Below the pieces are notes generated by a model. It ran no database searches. It saw only the letters and a program-made list of their open reading frames with translations, and had not been told where the DNA came from. This document shows positions 9,243-17,243 of a DNA stretch of 64,000 nucleotides, piece after piece. The stretch comes from Lachnospiraceae bacterium. Its GTDB lineage: Bacteria; Bacillota_A; Clostridia; Lachnospirales; Lachnospiraceae. The position numbers and the translations under genes are program-made. The DNA lies in assembly GCA_017522685.1 (NCBI GenBank), contig JAFWYN010000014.1, positions 1-64,000 on the forward strand, given 5' to 3'. Numbering within the stretch: position 1 is the stretch's first letter; each line of letters starts with the position of its first letter.

Positions 9243-9493
9243 TGCTGTTTATTATCCTCTATCCAAAATTCTTTTAACATTTTCCAAAGCTTACTGCTGA
9301 TACGGATTTCACACTTATCTGTCTCATCAAACTCATATTCTAACAGCTCGGAAGACATCTGTACAGTCCCGTCTTCCCATACAATGGCATAGGTATCTGC
9401 CACCTTCTCCAGCTCCGGGTACCAGAGTCCCCACCAGCCGATGGCCATACCCAAAAGCAATACTCCTCTGAATTCCTTCCATCTCTTTTTCAT
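9239..9493 (-). CDS. Small membrane-associated hypothetical protein upstream of murI
   Basis: An 84-residue protein with a basic start and one hydrophobic segment (about 9-26, rich in Gly and Trp), then an acidic soluble tail. No family is recognised. Its stop overlaps the murI start by 4 bases (ATGA), so it is co-translated with murI. The ATG has GGGAGG at 6-base spacing. The tight coupling suggests a role connected with envelope synthesis, but nothing in the residues proves it. Confidence 0.75.
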   Translation of the reverse strand: MKKRWKEFRGVLLLGMAIGWWGLWYPELEKVADTYAIVWEDGTVQMSSELLEYEFDETDKCEIRISSKLWKMLKEFWIEDNKQQ

Positions 9494-9556
9494 GTCATAC
9501 CTCCCGCTTACTGTTTGTTTTTATGGTAAGTATGGACACAAAATTATGGGCTTATA

Positions 9557-10246
9557 CTATGCTTTTTTATTTTCCTTATCCAAACGAATCTGATGAATGA
9601 TGGCCTGCTCCTGATTATCTATATGCAGCTTTGCCGCATCACTTGCCGCTTCCTTGTCTCTTTTTACAATACTTTCATAAATAATCCGGTGTTCCTCTAT
9701 TAATGCTTCATGTCTGGTGCAATCCTTCAAATATTCGAAACGATAGCGATACATCTGCTCCGACAGGTTGTTAATCAACTGCACCAGACGGCTATTGCCG
9801 GTGGCCTGTACGATGATGTCATGAAGGGCCACGTCAGCCTTGGCTATTACTTTGATATCCTTGGACTTCACTGCCTCTGCAAAAGCATCACAAGCCAGTT
9901 TCAATGTTTCCAATGCATCCTCCGTAATTCGCTCACAGGCAAGTTCCACGCACAGGGCATCCATGGTACGTCTTACCTCCAGCACATCCATCATGCTTTT
10001 CTCGGTAATCTGTGCCACTTCCGCACCGCGGCGGGGTATCATAATTACCAGACCCTCCAGCTCCAGCTTACGGATGGCCTCACGAATGGGAGTACGGCTG
10101 ACACCCAGCTTATTGGCCAGATGAATCTCCATAAGGCGCTCACCGGGCTTCAAATCTCCGGTCAGTATGGCCTGACGCAGGGTATTAAACACCACGTCCC
10201 TAAGGGGTAAAAATTCATTCATCTGAATCTGAAGATTCTCCTGCAT
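9557..10246 (-). CDS. GntR-family transcriptional regulator (FadR/FCD subfamily)
   Basis: A 229-residue regulator. The winged HTH of the GntR type is at the N-terminus (about 10-75, with GERLMEIHLANKLGVSRTPIREAIRKLE). A C-terminal all-helical FCD ligand domain follows, with the metal-binding D...H...H pattern (DVALHDIIVQATGN, HEALIEEHRIIYESI, KLHIDNQE). Ligands are usually carboxylic acids. The ATG at 10246 is set by AAGGAGG; an upstream in-frame TTG lies inside the ribosome site. Its first 32 bases overlap the 3' end of ispE, so the two are co-transcribed. What it regulates cannot be read from the sequence. Confidence 0.9.
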   Translation of the reverse strand: MQENLQIQMNEFLPLRDVVFNTLRQAILTGDLKPGERLMEIHLANKLGVSRTPIREAIRKLELEGLVIMIPRRGAEVAQITEKSMMDVLEVRRTMDALCVELACERITEDALETLKLACDAFAEAVKSKDIKVIAKADVALHDIIVQATGNSRLVQLINNLSEQMYRYRFEYLKDCTRHEALIEEHRIIYESIVKRDKEAASDAAKLHIDNQEQAIIHQIRLDKENKKA

Positions 10247-11114
10247 ACATGCCTCCTTTCGCAAAGCCTGTCACAAAGAGCTGCTTTGCCAGTCCTGTCG
10301 CTTCCAATGCCCTTAACGCCGCTTCGGCAGTTTCTTTCTTATCAAACATTCCGAAAACAGTGGGGCCGCTTCCGCTCATCAGGCTGCCCAGGGCACCATT
10401 TTCCAGCATATTTTCCTTGATTTCCTGAATCACAGGGTATTTCTTTACGGTCACGTTTTCCAGTACATTACCCAAACGCTCCACGATACCATCCGTGCTT
10501 CCCTGCGTCAGGGCTTCTATCATACCATCTATATCCGGATGCTTTTCCACACCTTCTGCATCCAGATGCTCATAAACATACTTAGTAGAAACATTGATAT
10601 CCGGCTTAGCGATAAGCAGGAAGCAATCCTTCGGTGCCGGTAGTGAACTTAAACGCTCACCAATGCCTTCCGCCAGTGCCGTACCTCCCATGATGCAATA
10701 GGGTACATCCGCTCCTACCTTTACACCCAGCTCCCTGAGTTCTTCCTCCGTAGCACCAACATCAAACAATTCATTCATGCCGATAAAGGTGGCTGCTGCA
10801 TCCGTACTGCCGCCTGCCATACCTGCTGCTATGGGTATATTCTTTTCCAGATGGATGCGTACACCTTCTTGGATGGAGTATTTCTCTTTCATAAGCTTGG
10901 CCGATTTATAAATCAGATTGTTTTCATCGGTAGGAAGCTCTCCGTTATCCGTGGTCACCAGGATTCCTTCCGGTATCTTTTCCAATGTGAGTACATCATA
11001 TATTCCCACGGTCTGCATCACCATTTTCACTTCATGATAACCATTAGGAAGTCTGCCGATGACATCCAAGCCCAGATTGATTTTGGCATAAGCCTTCTTT
11101 ACACATTTCTCCAT
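10215..11114 (-). CDS. ispE: 4-diphosphocytidyl-2-C-methyl-D-erythritol kinase
   Basis: A GHMP-fold kinase of the MEP isoprenoid pathway that phosphorylates CDP-methylerythritol with ATP. It has about 299 residues. The motifs are AYAKINLGLDVIGRLPNGYH at the start, the ATP loop PIAAGMAGGSTDAAA (about residue 90) and SLMSGSGPTVFGMF near the end. The ATG at 11114 replaces an in-frame upstream start because a GGGGTG ribosome site lies in between. The C-terminus runs 32 bases into the next gene (GntR regulator), an unusually long overlap; the last residues GESSDSDE look like a neutral tail. Confidence 0.95.
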   Translation of the reverse strand: MEKCVKKAYAKINLGLDVIGRLPNGYHEVKMVMQTVGIYDVLTLEKIPEGILVTTDNGELPTDENNLIYKSAKLMKEKYSIQEGVRIHLEKNIPIAAGMAGGSTDAAATFIGMNELFDVGATEEELRELGVKVGADVPYCIMGGTALAEGIGERLSSLPAPKDCFLLIAKPDINVSTKYVYEHLDAEGVEKHPDIDGMIEALTQGSTDGIVERLGNVLENVTVKKYPVIQEIKENMLENGALGSLMSGSGPTVFGMFDKKETAEAALRALEATGLAKQLFVTGFAKGGMYAGESSDSDE

Positions 11115-11201
11115 ATAGCACCCCGTCTGTACAAAAATGTATTTTGTATACAAGGATTGTACTAAAAAAAGTACAATTTGTCAAATCGGAAATGTTAAAA
11201 A

Positions 11202-11236
11202 ACCTACAAATCCGTATCTTTTGCAGATTTGTAGGT
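11202..11236 (-). terminator. Terminator of the protease-like lipoprotein gene
   Basis: Perfect 11-bp stem ACCTACAAATC / GATTTGTAGGT with a 13-base loop, then TTTTTTAA on the minus strand. It lies between the gene at 11254-12543 and ispE. Confidence 0.8.
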
Positions 11237-11253
11237 CTCTCTCTTTGTTTTCT

Positions 11254-12543
11254 CTATCTTATCCAATTCTCCAAACGGATAAACACAATATTTAACATGC
11301 TTTCCATCCCTTTCGAATCTTCCTTGGGATACGACTCCGCTAAGGTTAATTTGGCCCGAATCCGGTCAGCCGGCACCTGGTATATAAACACACCTCTGGT
11401 CTCATCATCTGTTATCTCAAACTCCTCAGGAAACTGCCCGTACATCAACTCCTCGGTTTCACGATAAACCGTTTCGTGATCCGGCCAGTTCAACGAAAAA
11501 TCATTAGAATACACCTGCACGGATCCATCTGTTATATCAGCTGATGTCTGAAAGGTTACTTCCATCAACAGATATTTATATCCATCCTTGGGTTTATACC
11601 CCTCTAACTCATCTACAATTTGAGTACCATGAATCACCATATCCATGTAATGGGTGGAAATCACCTGGTCAGGGGTAAAATATGTGATATCAGGAAATTC
11701 AGTGCCTAACATATCTGCCACAAAAGTCGTGGAATATGTAATATCAGCTATCTCAGCCTGCTCGAGTTTCTCTCCGAATCCTACTAATTTAATTCCGAAA
11801 TGAGAACTCTCACCATATTCCTCACCGACACCCAAATAGATGCCGATGACCTCACCGTATACATTAACAATAGGCGCACCGGCCACATTACCCATTTTAT
11901 TGCTCTCCATTCCCTCAAAGGAATAATAAGCTTCTTTAATCCAAATATCCTTTACCTTACCTTCATATACCTGCTCACCGGCCAATAAATATACTTTATC
12001 CTCTACTTGGGGCATATCTGTGGCAAGCTTCAGTGTCTTTAATTCACCATCCCCCTGTAAGGTAAACGCAGCCACATTTTTATCAACAGCTTCATACTCG
12101 TAATCAAGCAAAAAACAATTCTTCAAAAATACATTCAGCCTTTCGCGCGTCTCTGTGTTCCAAAGTTCCCCGCCACGTACAAATCTTGCAAATTTCTCAG
12201 ACTCCAAAACCTCTCCGTCATAAGGCCACAAGCGAAAAGCATCCTTCAAAAGTACCTTGCCATACTTAGGGGAATCAACAGCAAAGCACAGCCCCGCATT
12301 ATCATCACGCTCCTGATTGTAGTAATATAAAACCGTTACCGTCTCCTCAGACAGTGCCTGTATTTGCTCTAAGGTCAGCTCTTGCAAGTTTTCCTCTACA
12401 GATTCTGATTTCTGATTCTCCTCTATCGCCCCGGATGTTTCCGTATCCTGCCCTTTTGACACTTCCTTCTTCTCAGAACATCCTGCAAGTACGAAAAGCA
12501 TGATGAGTAATGTTATCCAAATCCTTTTCTTAAATCCTTTCAC
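11254..12543 (-). CDS. Lipoprotein with degenerate trypsin-like domain
   Basis: A 429-residue lipoprotein (lipobox LAGC at about residues 19-22, then an acidic/Ser-rich linker). Residues about 60-245 read like a trypsin/HtrA-fold protease: alternating strands, G-x-V-K-D-I-W-I, then GNVAGAPIVNVYGEVIGI. In an active enzyme the last segment would be G-N-S-G-x-P with the nucleophile serine; here the serine position is alanine, so catalysis is unlikely. The C-terminal 150 residues form a separate beta-rich, immunoglobulin-like region resembling DUF4352-type domains (EGYKPKDGYKYLLMEVTFQ). The GTG start has GGAGGGG upstream. It probably binds peptide or protein at the outer membrane face; this is inference. 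Confidence 0.65.
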   Translation of the reverse strand: MKGFKKRIWITLLIMLFVLAGCSEKKEVSKGQDTETSGAIEENQKSESVEENLQELTLEQIQALSEETVTVLYYYNQERDDNAGLCFAVDSPKYGKVLLKDAFRLWPYDGEVLESEKFARFVRGGELWNTETRERLNVFLKNCFLLDYEYEAVDKNVAAFTLQGDGELKTLKLATDMPQVEDKVYLLAGEQVYEGKVKDIWIKEAYYSFEGMESNKMGNVAGAPIVNVYGEVIGIYLGVGEEYGESSHFGIKLVGFGEKLEQAEIADITYSTTFVADMLGTEFPDITYFTPDQVISTHYMDMVIHGTQIVDELEGYKPKDGYKYLLMEVTFQTSADITDGSVQVYSNDFSLNWPDHETVYRETEELMYGQFPEEFEITDDETRGVFIYQVPADRIRAKLTLAESYPKEDSKGMESMLNIVFIRLENWIR

Positions 12544-12660
12544 AGCAATCCCCTCCTGCCTTTGTCGAATGCAATCATTTTAACAAATCACACCCTGCCT
12601 GTCAACGGAACTCAATCTGTCTATCCGGCACATAAGTTTATAAATATTAACCGAATCTCC

Positions 12661-12687
12661 TAAACTATCTCTTCAGAATGCCGATAT
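12661..12687 (+). promoter_or_regulatory. Candidate sigma-D (sigma-28, flagellar) promoter
   Basis: TAAA (12661-12664), exactly 15 bases, then GCCGATAT (12680-12687). The known consensus is TAAA-N15-GCCGATAA, so only the last base differs. It lies about 80 bases before the start codon at 12770. Confidence 0.7.
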
Positions 12688-12769
12688 ATGCATTAGAACA
12701 GTATAATTATCACCAATTCATGGATGATACGGTTGATAGTCGTAAGAATACGACAGATAGGAGTAAAGT

Positions 12770-13357
12770 ATGAATGTAAACGGAATTACATCAGTACAGT
12801 CTGCATATGCAGGCTATTCTGCCTCCGCACAAAAGGCGACAGAAGAAAGCACCGCTGCCAAAACTACTGATACAGCAGCAGAAACCGGCGTGATTTATGA
12901 ACCTTCCAAGGAACCAAAAGTAACCAAAAAGTACAAACCTGACACCGCTTTGATTCAGAAGTTGAAAGCTGACGCTGACGCAAGAACCGCACAGCTTCGT
13001 TCTCTGGTAGAGCAGATGATGGTAAAACAGGGTACCGCTTACGGACAGGCTAATGACATCTGGTCCTTCTTAGCATCAGGCGATTACAAAGTTGACCCGG
13101 CTACCAAGGCTCAGGCACAGGCTGATATCGCAGAAGACGGTTATTGGGGAGTAGAACAGACCTCACAGAGAATCATCGATTTCGCTAACGCATTAACCGG
13201 CGGTGACCCTTCCAAAGTAGAAGACATGCGCGAAGCCTTCAAGAAGGGCTACGCTATGGCTGAAGAAAAATGGGGCGGCGAACTTCCCGAAATTTCTAAA
13301 AAAACCTATGAGGCGGTTATGAAGAAATTCGACGAACTGGCAGGCATTACCGAATAA
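12770..13357 (+). CDS. Putative motility-regulon protein of unknown function
   Basis: A 195-residue, signal-less protein. The N-terminus is Ser/Ala/Thr-rich and low in complexity (about 1-45), starting MNVNGITSVQSAYAGYS, much like flagellar rod, hook or filament-associated proteins. A helical domain follows (about 55-195) with a conserved-looking core, GYWGVEQTSQRIIDFANAL and FKKGYAMAEEKWGGELP. No family is firmly recognised; a weak resemblance to DUF5610-type domains is possible. The near-consensus sigma-D promoter upstream places it in the flagellar regulon, so a role in motility or flagellar secretion is a reasonable inference. GGAG precedes the ATG at normal distance. Confidence 0.75.
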   Translation: MNVNGITSVQSAYAGYSASAQKATEESTAAKTTDTAAETGVIYEPSKEPKVTKKYKPDTALIQKLKADADARTAQLRSLVEQMMVKQGTAYGQANDIWSFLASGDYKVDPATKAQAQADIAEDGYWGVEQTSQRIIDFANALTGGDPSKVEDMREAFKKGYAMAEEKWGGELPEISKKTYEAVMKKFDELAGITE

Positions 13358-13368
13358 GAAAGACATAT

Positions 13369-13395
13369 AAAAGAGGGCATTAAATGCCCTCTTTT
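13369..13395. terminator. Bidirectional terminator that also encodes the end of sipL
   Basis: Stem AAAAGAGGGCATT / AATGCCCTCTTTT with a one-base loop. It ends the plus-strand gene. Read on the minus strand, it carries the last codons (K-E-G-I-stop) of the convergent SPOCS/LysM gene. Confidence 0.85.
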
Positions 13396-14933
13396 ACTAT
13401 TAACAGCTTCTGACCGATTTGCAGGTCGTCGCTGCTTAATTCATTAATTTTCTTCAATCTGTCCACCGAAATATAGTATTTCTTACCGATACTCCACAGA
13501 CTATCCCCGGGCTTTACGGTGTAAATAGCCATCCCCGGAAGCGCACCTAATTTTTTAGTGTCCAATGGTTCTGTGGTAATATCACTCACCAGCTTTTTCT
13601 TTTCCTGGCCAAAAGCGGTTACCGTAAATACCGGCACTGCCTTCACATCCAGCTCTTCTCCATCCAGTATGCTCACCTGCATCTGTTCCAGGGAGGCCTG
13701 CACATCCAAAGTATCATCAGCTTCTATTCCGTTGATTTCCATCTCATATTTGTAAGGAATCTGGGTACGCAGGGCATCGTAGGGCTTACGGTCGTCTCCA
13801 CTGATATAAAGCACCTGAATGGGGATGCTTCCTTTCAAAGTAATGGCGTTCTTTTCCACCTCCACCTTATCCAAAAGCACACGACCTTCACTGTGAAGTA
13901 ACTGCAGAATACTGCTGCTTCCTGCCCCTACCTTCACATGCTCCGTCACCTTTTGCTTGCCGGTAGTTCTGGTCAGAAGTCTTCGAATGCTTACTTCCTT
14001 TTCCACAGGAAGCACTTCTGCTTTTACTCCGTACACATCGGTAATCAGCTCTACCTTCGCCTCTTCATACATCTTTAATGCCATATCCAGCATGGCATCC
14101 ACCGCTACCACTCTTTCTTCTCCGTCCCGGTCCGGACGAATACTTACCTCCTGCTGTCCCAGACCATAGGATATGGTAGGTATCATGCCTTCTCGACAGC
14201 CACTGCAATCCATATTGCCACTAAAGGGAATGGAGGTTTCAAAGCTGTGAATGCGGCCTTCCACACACTCATAAATAAGCTGCACCTTCAACTCGCCGCG
14301 TACAGAAAGTTTCTCATCCAGGGGTCTGAATTCCACATCATCCAATGATAAGTTACTCCACAAGACCTGAAAAATATTCGGATAATTGTTTGGAAGCAGC
14401 ACTTCATCTCGGATGCGATAAATATCATTCTTTGAAACTGCCACCTTAGCCATTTCCATGGGACTGCGGCGATACTCAATGCCTTCCTCTCCCCGCAAGC
14501 CGATGGGCACCTCTTCGTCGTAGATTTCCTCCGCACACACCACCAGATTCACCACTGACTGTATACTCAGCTTTCGGGAGTTAATGATACCGATACTCAA
14601 ATCCTCCACACTGCCTTCTGCTTTCACCGTATCAGCAGCAGTAATCCCCGGCATATGAAGCTTCTCTTCAAAAGCAATCTTTCCCTCTACCGTAGCCAAT
14701 GCATGGCTCTCCTCATCCGTATGGTACAATACCTGAAATACCAGACGTCCTCTTACGGTTACACTGTCCGCATAGGCTTTCGCTTCCTCAATGACTACAT
14801 TTCCCTTCTCCAAACAGATACAATCCATATCCGGCTTTACATCCGGCAGGTTCATATCATCCTCCAGCACCAGCTGAGTAGCAGCCTTTGCCTTTATAAA
14901 ATCCATATGTATATTCTTTTTTACCAGTTCCAA
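13380..14933 (-). CDS. sipL: SPOCS (DUF3794) and LysM protein, SipL-like spore coat morphogen
   Basis: A 517-residue protein with repeated SPOCS/DUF3794 segments (about 1-450, e.g. FQVLYHTDEES, VQLIYECVEG, IQVLYISGDD, each a characteristic V-x-Y strand). A C-terminal LysM domain follows (about 468-513, YTVKPGDSLWSIGKKYYIS). This is the layout of Clostridioides SipL, which binds SpoIVA and attaches the coat basement layer to the forespore. The first residues MELVKKNI start from a TTG, with GGAGGTG at 6-base spacing. A sigma-E-like promoter lies 30-60 bases upstream. The LysM and start region fit well; the exact orthology is inferred from architecture. Confidence 0.85.
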   Translation of the reverse strand: MELVKKNIHMDFIKAKAATQLVLEDDMNLPDVKPDMDCICLEKGNVVIEEAKAYADSVTVRGRLVFQVLYHTDEESHALATVEGKIAFEEKLHMPGITAADTVKAEGSVEDLSIGIINSRKLSIQSVVNLVVCAEEIYDEEVPIGLRGEEGIEYRRSPMEMAKVAVSKNDIYRIRDEVLLPNNYPNIFQVLWSNLSLDDVEFRPLDEKLSVRGELKVQLIYECVEGRIHSFETSIPFSGNMDCSGCREGMIPTISYGLGQQEVSIRPDRDGEERVVAVDAMLDMALKMYEEAKVELITDVYGVKAEVLPVEKEVSIRRLLTRTTGKQKVTEHVKVGAGSSSILQLLHSEGRVLLDKVEVEKNAITLKGSIPIQVLYISGDDRKPYDALRTQIPYKYEMEINGIEADDTLDVQASLEQMQVSILDGEELDVKAVPVFTVTAFGQEKKKLVSDITTEPLDTKKLGALPGMAIYTVKPGDSLWSIGKKYYISVDRLKKINELSSDDLQIGQKLLIVKEGI

Positions 14934-14963
14934 AAAAACACCTCCATATATTCACCTATGGTA

Positions 14964-14992
14964 AATATATGAAGGTCTCTTTGTTAATATGT
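14964..14992 (-). promoter_or_regulatory. Candidate sigma-E (mother cell) promoter of sipL
   Basis: On the minus strand: ACATATT, exactly 14 bases, CATATATT. The Bacillus sigma-E consensus is KMATATT-N14-CATACAHT, so 6 of 7 and 7 of 8 positions agree. It lies 31 bases or more from the sipL start. Confidence 0.6.
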
Positions 14993-15010
14993 CTGATTCA
15001 AGATTGAAAA

Positions 15011-15919
15011 TCATTCCTGCACGGCACCGATTAAATCCTTGATATCGGTGACACCGTAGGTTTCCATGTACTTTTCGATACCCTCGATGACTTCGATGGT
15101 GGTGTAAGGATTCACGAAATTCATGGCGCCCACACTGACAGCAGTAGCACCTGCTAAGATAAACTCGATGGCATCCTCTGCAGTAGCGATACCTCCCATA
15201 CCGATGACGGGAATCTTCACCGCATGAGCCGCCTGATATACCATACGCACTGCTACCGGCTTGATAGCAGGACCGCTCATACCGCCGGTCTTGTTAGCCA
15301 GCGCAAATTTACGTCTGTGAATATCAATCTTCATACCGGTGAGGGTATTAATCAGGGAAATAGCGTCCGCACCTGCTGCCTCTGCCGCCTTGGCCATCTC
15401 GGTGATGTCCGTCACATTGGGGCTCAGCTTCATGATAATGGGCTGTTTAGCATGTTTCTTAATCTCAGAAGTAATATTGTAAAGGGCATCTGCCTTCTGG
15501 CCAAACGCAATAGCACCTTCCTTTACGTTAGGGCAGGATACATTGATTTCCATCATGGCGATATCCTCATGGCCTAATCTATCCACAACCTCTAAGTAAT
15601 CCTCTACACTTTTTCCACAAACATTTACGATAATCTTAGTATCATACTGCTTCAGAAAAGGAATATCTCTTTCACAGAACACTTCGATACCGGGATTCTG
15701 CAGACCGATGGCATTTAACATACCACCATATACCTCTGCCACGCGGGGAGTAGGGTTACCCGGCCAGGGGATGTTTGCCACACCCTTGGTCACCACTGCA
15801 CCCAATCTGTTCAAATCTACAAATTCACCATATTCCATACCGGAGCCAAAAGTACCGGAACCGGTCATTACAGGATTCTTCAGTTCCACGCCGGCAATAT
15901 TTACACTTGTGTTAATCAT
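15011..15919 (-). CDS. pyrD: Dihydroorotate dehydrogenase B, catalytic subunit
   Basis: FMN enzyme oxidising dihydroorotate to orotate in pyrimidine synthesis; class 1B, working with the PyrK electron-transfer subunit to reduce NAD. It has 302 residues. The motifs are PVMTGSGTFGSGMEYGEF at the N-terminus, EINVSCPNVKEG with the class 1B catalytic cysteine (about residue 130), KLSPNVTDI and the FMN phosphate site GMGGIATAEDAIEFILAGA. Its ATG overlaps the pyrK stop (TAATG), so the two are translationally coupled. Confidence 0.97.
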   Translation of the reverse strand: MINTSVNIAGVELKNPVMTGSGTFGSGMEYGEFVDLNRLGAVVTKGVANIPWPGNPTPRVAEVYGGMLNAIGLQNPGIEVFCERDIPFLKQYDTKIIVNVCGKSVEDYLEVVDRLGHEDIAMMEINVSCPNVKEGAIAFGQKADALYNITSEIKKHAKQPIIMKLSPNVTDITEMAKAAEAAGADAISLINTLTGMKIDIHRRKFALANKTGGMSGPAIKPVAVRMVYQAAHAVKIPVIGMGGIATAEDAIEFILAGATAVSVGAMNFVNPYTTIEVIEGIEKYMETYGVTDIKDLIGAVQE

Positions 15920-16689
15920 TAGATTTCTACCTCCTCTGCCTCAAATACAGGTCCGTCCGTACAAATGCGTGCATTGTGTACGTGGGAATGATGATCGATG
16001 TCCTTGGTCTTTACCACGCAGCCCAGACAAGCGCCTACGCCGCAAGCCATGTGCTCTTCCAAAGAGATATATGCCTTGATACCCTTCTCGGCAGCGTACT
16101 TCTTGATGGCACGAAGCATGGGCATGGGACCGCAGGCAAAGATTACCTCTGCATCCAATGCATTGGCTTCAATGGCATGCATTACATTGCCCTTGGTGCC
16201 TACACTGCCATCCTCGGTAGCTATATAAACAGTTGCGTATTTGTCCAAATCATCCTTCAGGAATAAGTTGCTGTCACGGTATCCTACCACTACCTGCTTC
16301 TCAGCTTCCAGCTCCTTCGCCAACTGCAAAATGGGGGGCACACCGATACCGCCGCCCATAAGGAATACCTTCTTGCCCTTGCCCTCCTCTAAGGGGAAAC
16401 CATTGCCCAGAATGCCTAAGATTTCCACATCATCGCCGGCTTCATAGCCGGAGAATTCTTTGGTACCCTGACCTGCAATACGGTACACCAGACGAAGGGC
16501 GGTATGCTCCTCGTTCACCTCACAAATACTGATGGGTCTGGGTAAAATGGTACTCTTATTCTTGGGATACACACCCACAAACTGTCCGGGATGAGCCTCT
16601 TTCGCAAGACCCGTTTCAATCCACATATCAAAAATGTTTTCTGCGATTTCCTTCTGTGAAATCACCTTTGCTGTTACTTTTTCTTTCAT
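15919..16689 (-). CDS. pyrK: Dihydroorotate dehydrogenase B, electron-transfer subunit
   Basis: Iron-sulfur flavoprotein of about 256 residues that passes electrons from PyrD to NAD. It has an FAD-binding barrel (RPISICEVNEE), an NAD-binding segment (VFLMGGGIGVPPILQLAKEL) and a C-terminal 2Fe-2S cluster, CGVGACLGCVVKT then ICTDGPVF, giving C-x4-C-x2-C...C. The ATG at 16689 is set by AAAGGA at 7-base spacing. The open frame extends further upstream through the dispersed repeat at 16705-16849, but that extension is not coding. Confidence 0.96.
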   Translation of the reverse strand: MKEKVTAKVISQKEIAENIFDMWIETGLAKEAHPGQFVGVYPKNKSTILPRPISICEVNEEHTALRLVYRIAGQGTKEFSGYEAGDDVEILGILGNGFPLEEGKGKKVFLMGGGIGVPPILQLAKELEAEKQVVVGYRDSNLFLKDDLDKYATVYIATEDGSVGTKGNVMHAIEANALDAEVIFACGPMPMLRAIKKYAAEKGIKAYISLEEHMACGVGACLGCVVKTKDIDHHSHVHNARICTDGPVFEAEEVEI

Positions 16690-16704
16690 CTTTTTGTCCT
16701 TTCT

Positions 16705-16849
16705 ATGCGCGTAGTAATGAGCCATGCGCAGATGAACCGAATTGGCTGACGGGAGCTTGCTCACGGGCAGACATATTCGAGTTCAGATGCATACGGCGAA
16801 TGCCGCGACAACGAGCAAGCTGAAGGCTTGCGAGTCTGTCGGCATGGCG
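16705..16849 (+). repeat. Dispersed palindromic repeat, copy A
   Basis: About 145 bases starting TGCGCGTAGTAATGAG and ending GCGAGTCTGTCGGCATGG. It shares long identical blocks with the copy at 29974-30117, including CAGATGCATACGGCGAA and GCCGCGACAACGAG. Internally it holds hairpins, such as CGGCGAATGCCG and an imperfect one around GGGAGC-TT-GCTC. The final TCGGCATGGCGGATT is duplicated directly (16839-16853 and 16856-16870). It lies just upstream of the pyrK ribosome site. Confidence 0.85.
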
Positions 16850-16904
16850 GATTTATCGGCATGGCGGATTAGGCCTTTGCCCCCAACCTTCCACCAAACT
16901 CCAT

Positions 16905-17163
16905 CTACCCATATAACTCTTAATAGGCCCTATGGATAGAACAATCATTCTTTTTTCAACTCAATAAACTATATTTTCTACCCATATATTCAACAATACT
17001 TCTGTATGGGTAGAAAAAATTTCTCTATTTTGACTACTATTCCACTTTTTCTCTACCCATGATACCACTATTTTTCTTCCATGGGTAGAAAAAGCTTGCT
17101 TTTTACGCTTATAATCCGGCTATTTTTCTACCCATAAGAACCTGTTATAATCAACTTGGGTAG
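16905..17163. repeat. Regular array of four hairpins on the motif CTACCCAT / ATGGGTAG
   Basis: Eight copies of one 8-bp motif alternate in orientation: CTACCCAT at 16905, 16978, 17053 and 17128, and its reverse complement (ATGGGTAG or one-base variants) at 16932, 17006, 17081 and 17156. The spacing inside a pair is 27 or 28 bases and the pair period is 73 to 75 bases. Each pair can form a hairpin with a variable loop of about 20 bases; pair 2 has a 13-bp perfect stem, TTTTCTACCCATA / TATGGGTAGAAAA. The stems are conserved in sequence while the loops and the roughly 40-base linkers differ. The region is AT-rich with no gene. It is framed by repeat copies at 16705-16849 and 17182-17206. Confidence 0.85.
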
Positions 17164-17181
17164 AATCCGACCCTCGACATC

Positions 17182-17206
17182 AGCTTACAAGTCTGCCGGT
17201 ATGGCG
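17182..17206 (+). repeat. Dispersed repeat, remnant copy E
   Basis: AGCTTACAAGTCTGCCGGTATGGCG is a decayed version of the repeat's 3' block AGCTTGCGAGTCTGTCGGCATGGCG (four differences; 25 bases, positions given). It sits directly right of the hairpin array. Confidence 0.6.
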
Positions 17207-17243
17207 TAAAGCTGCTGAAAGCCGAAAGTTGTCTTTCTTTATC

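Noticed and set aside
16690..16704. PyrR-type attenuator or pyrimidine riboswitch before pyrK
   Set aside because: No PyrR-binding loop or terminator/antiterminator pair was found; the space is filled by repeat copy A.
16905..17163. CRISPR array
   Set aside because: Repeats are only 8-13 bp and alternate in orientation, linkers have two different lengths, and no cas gene is in the window.
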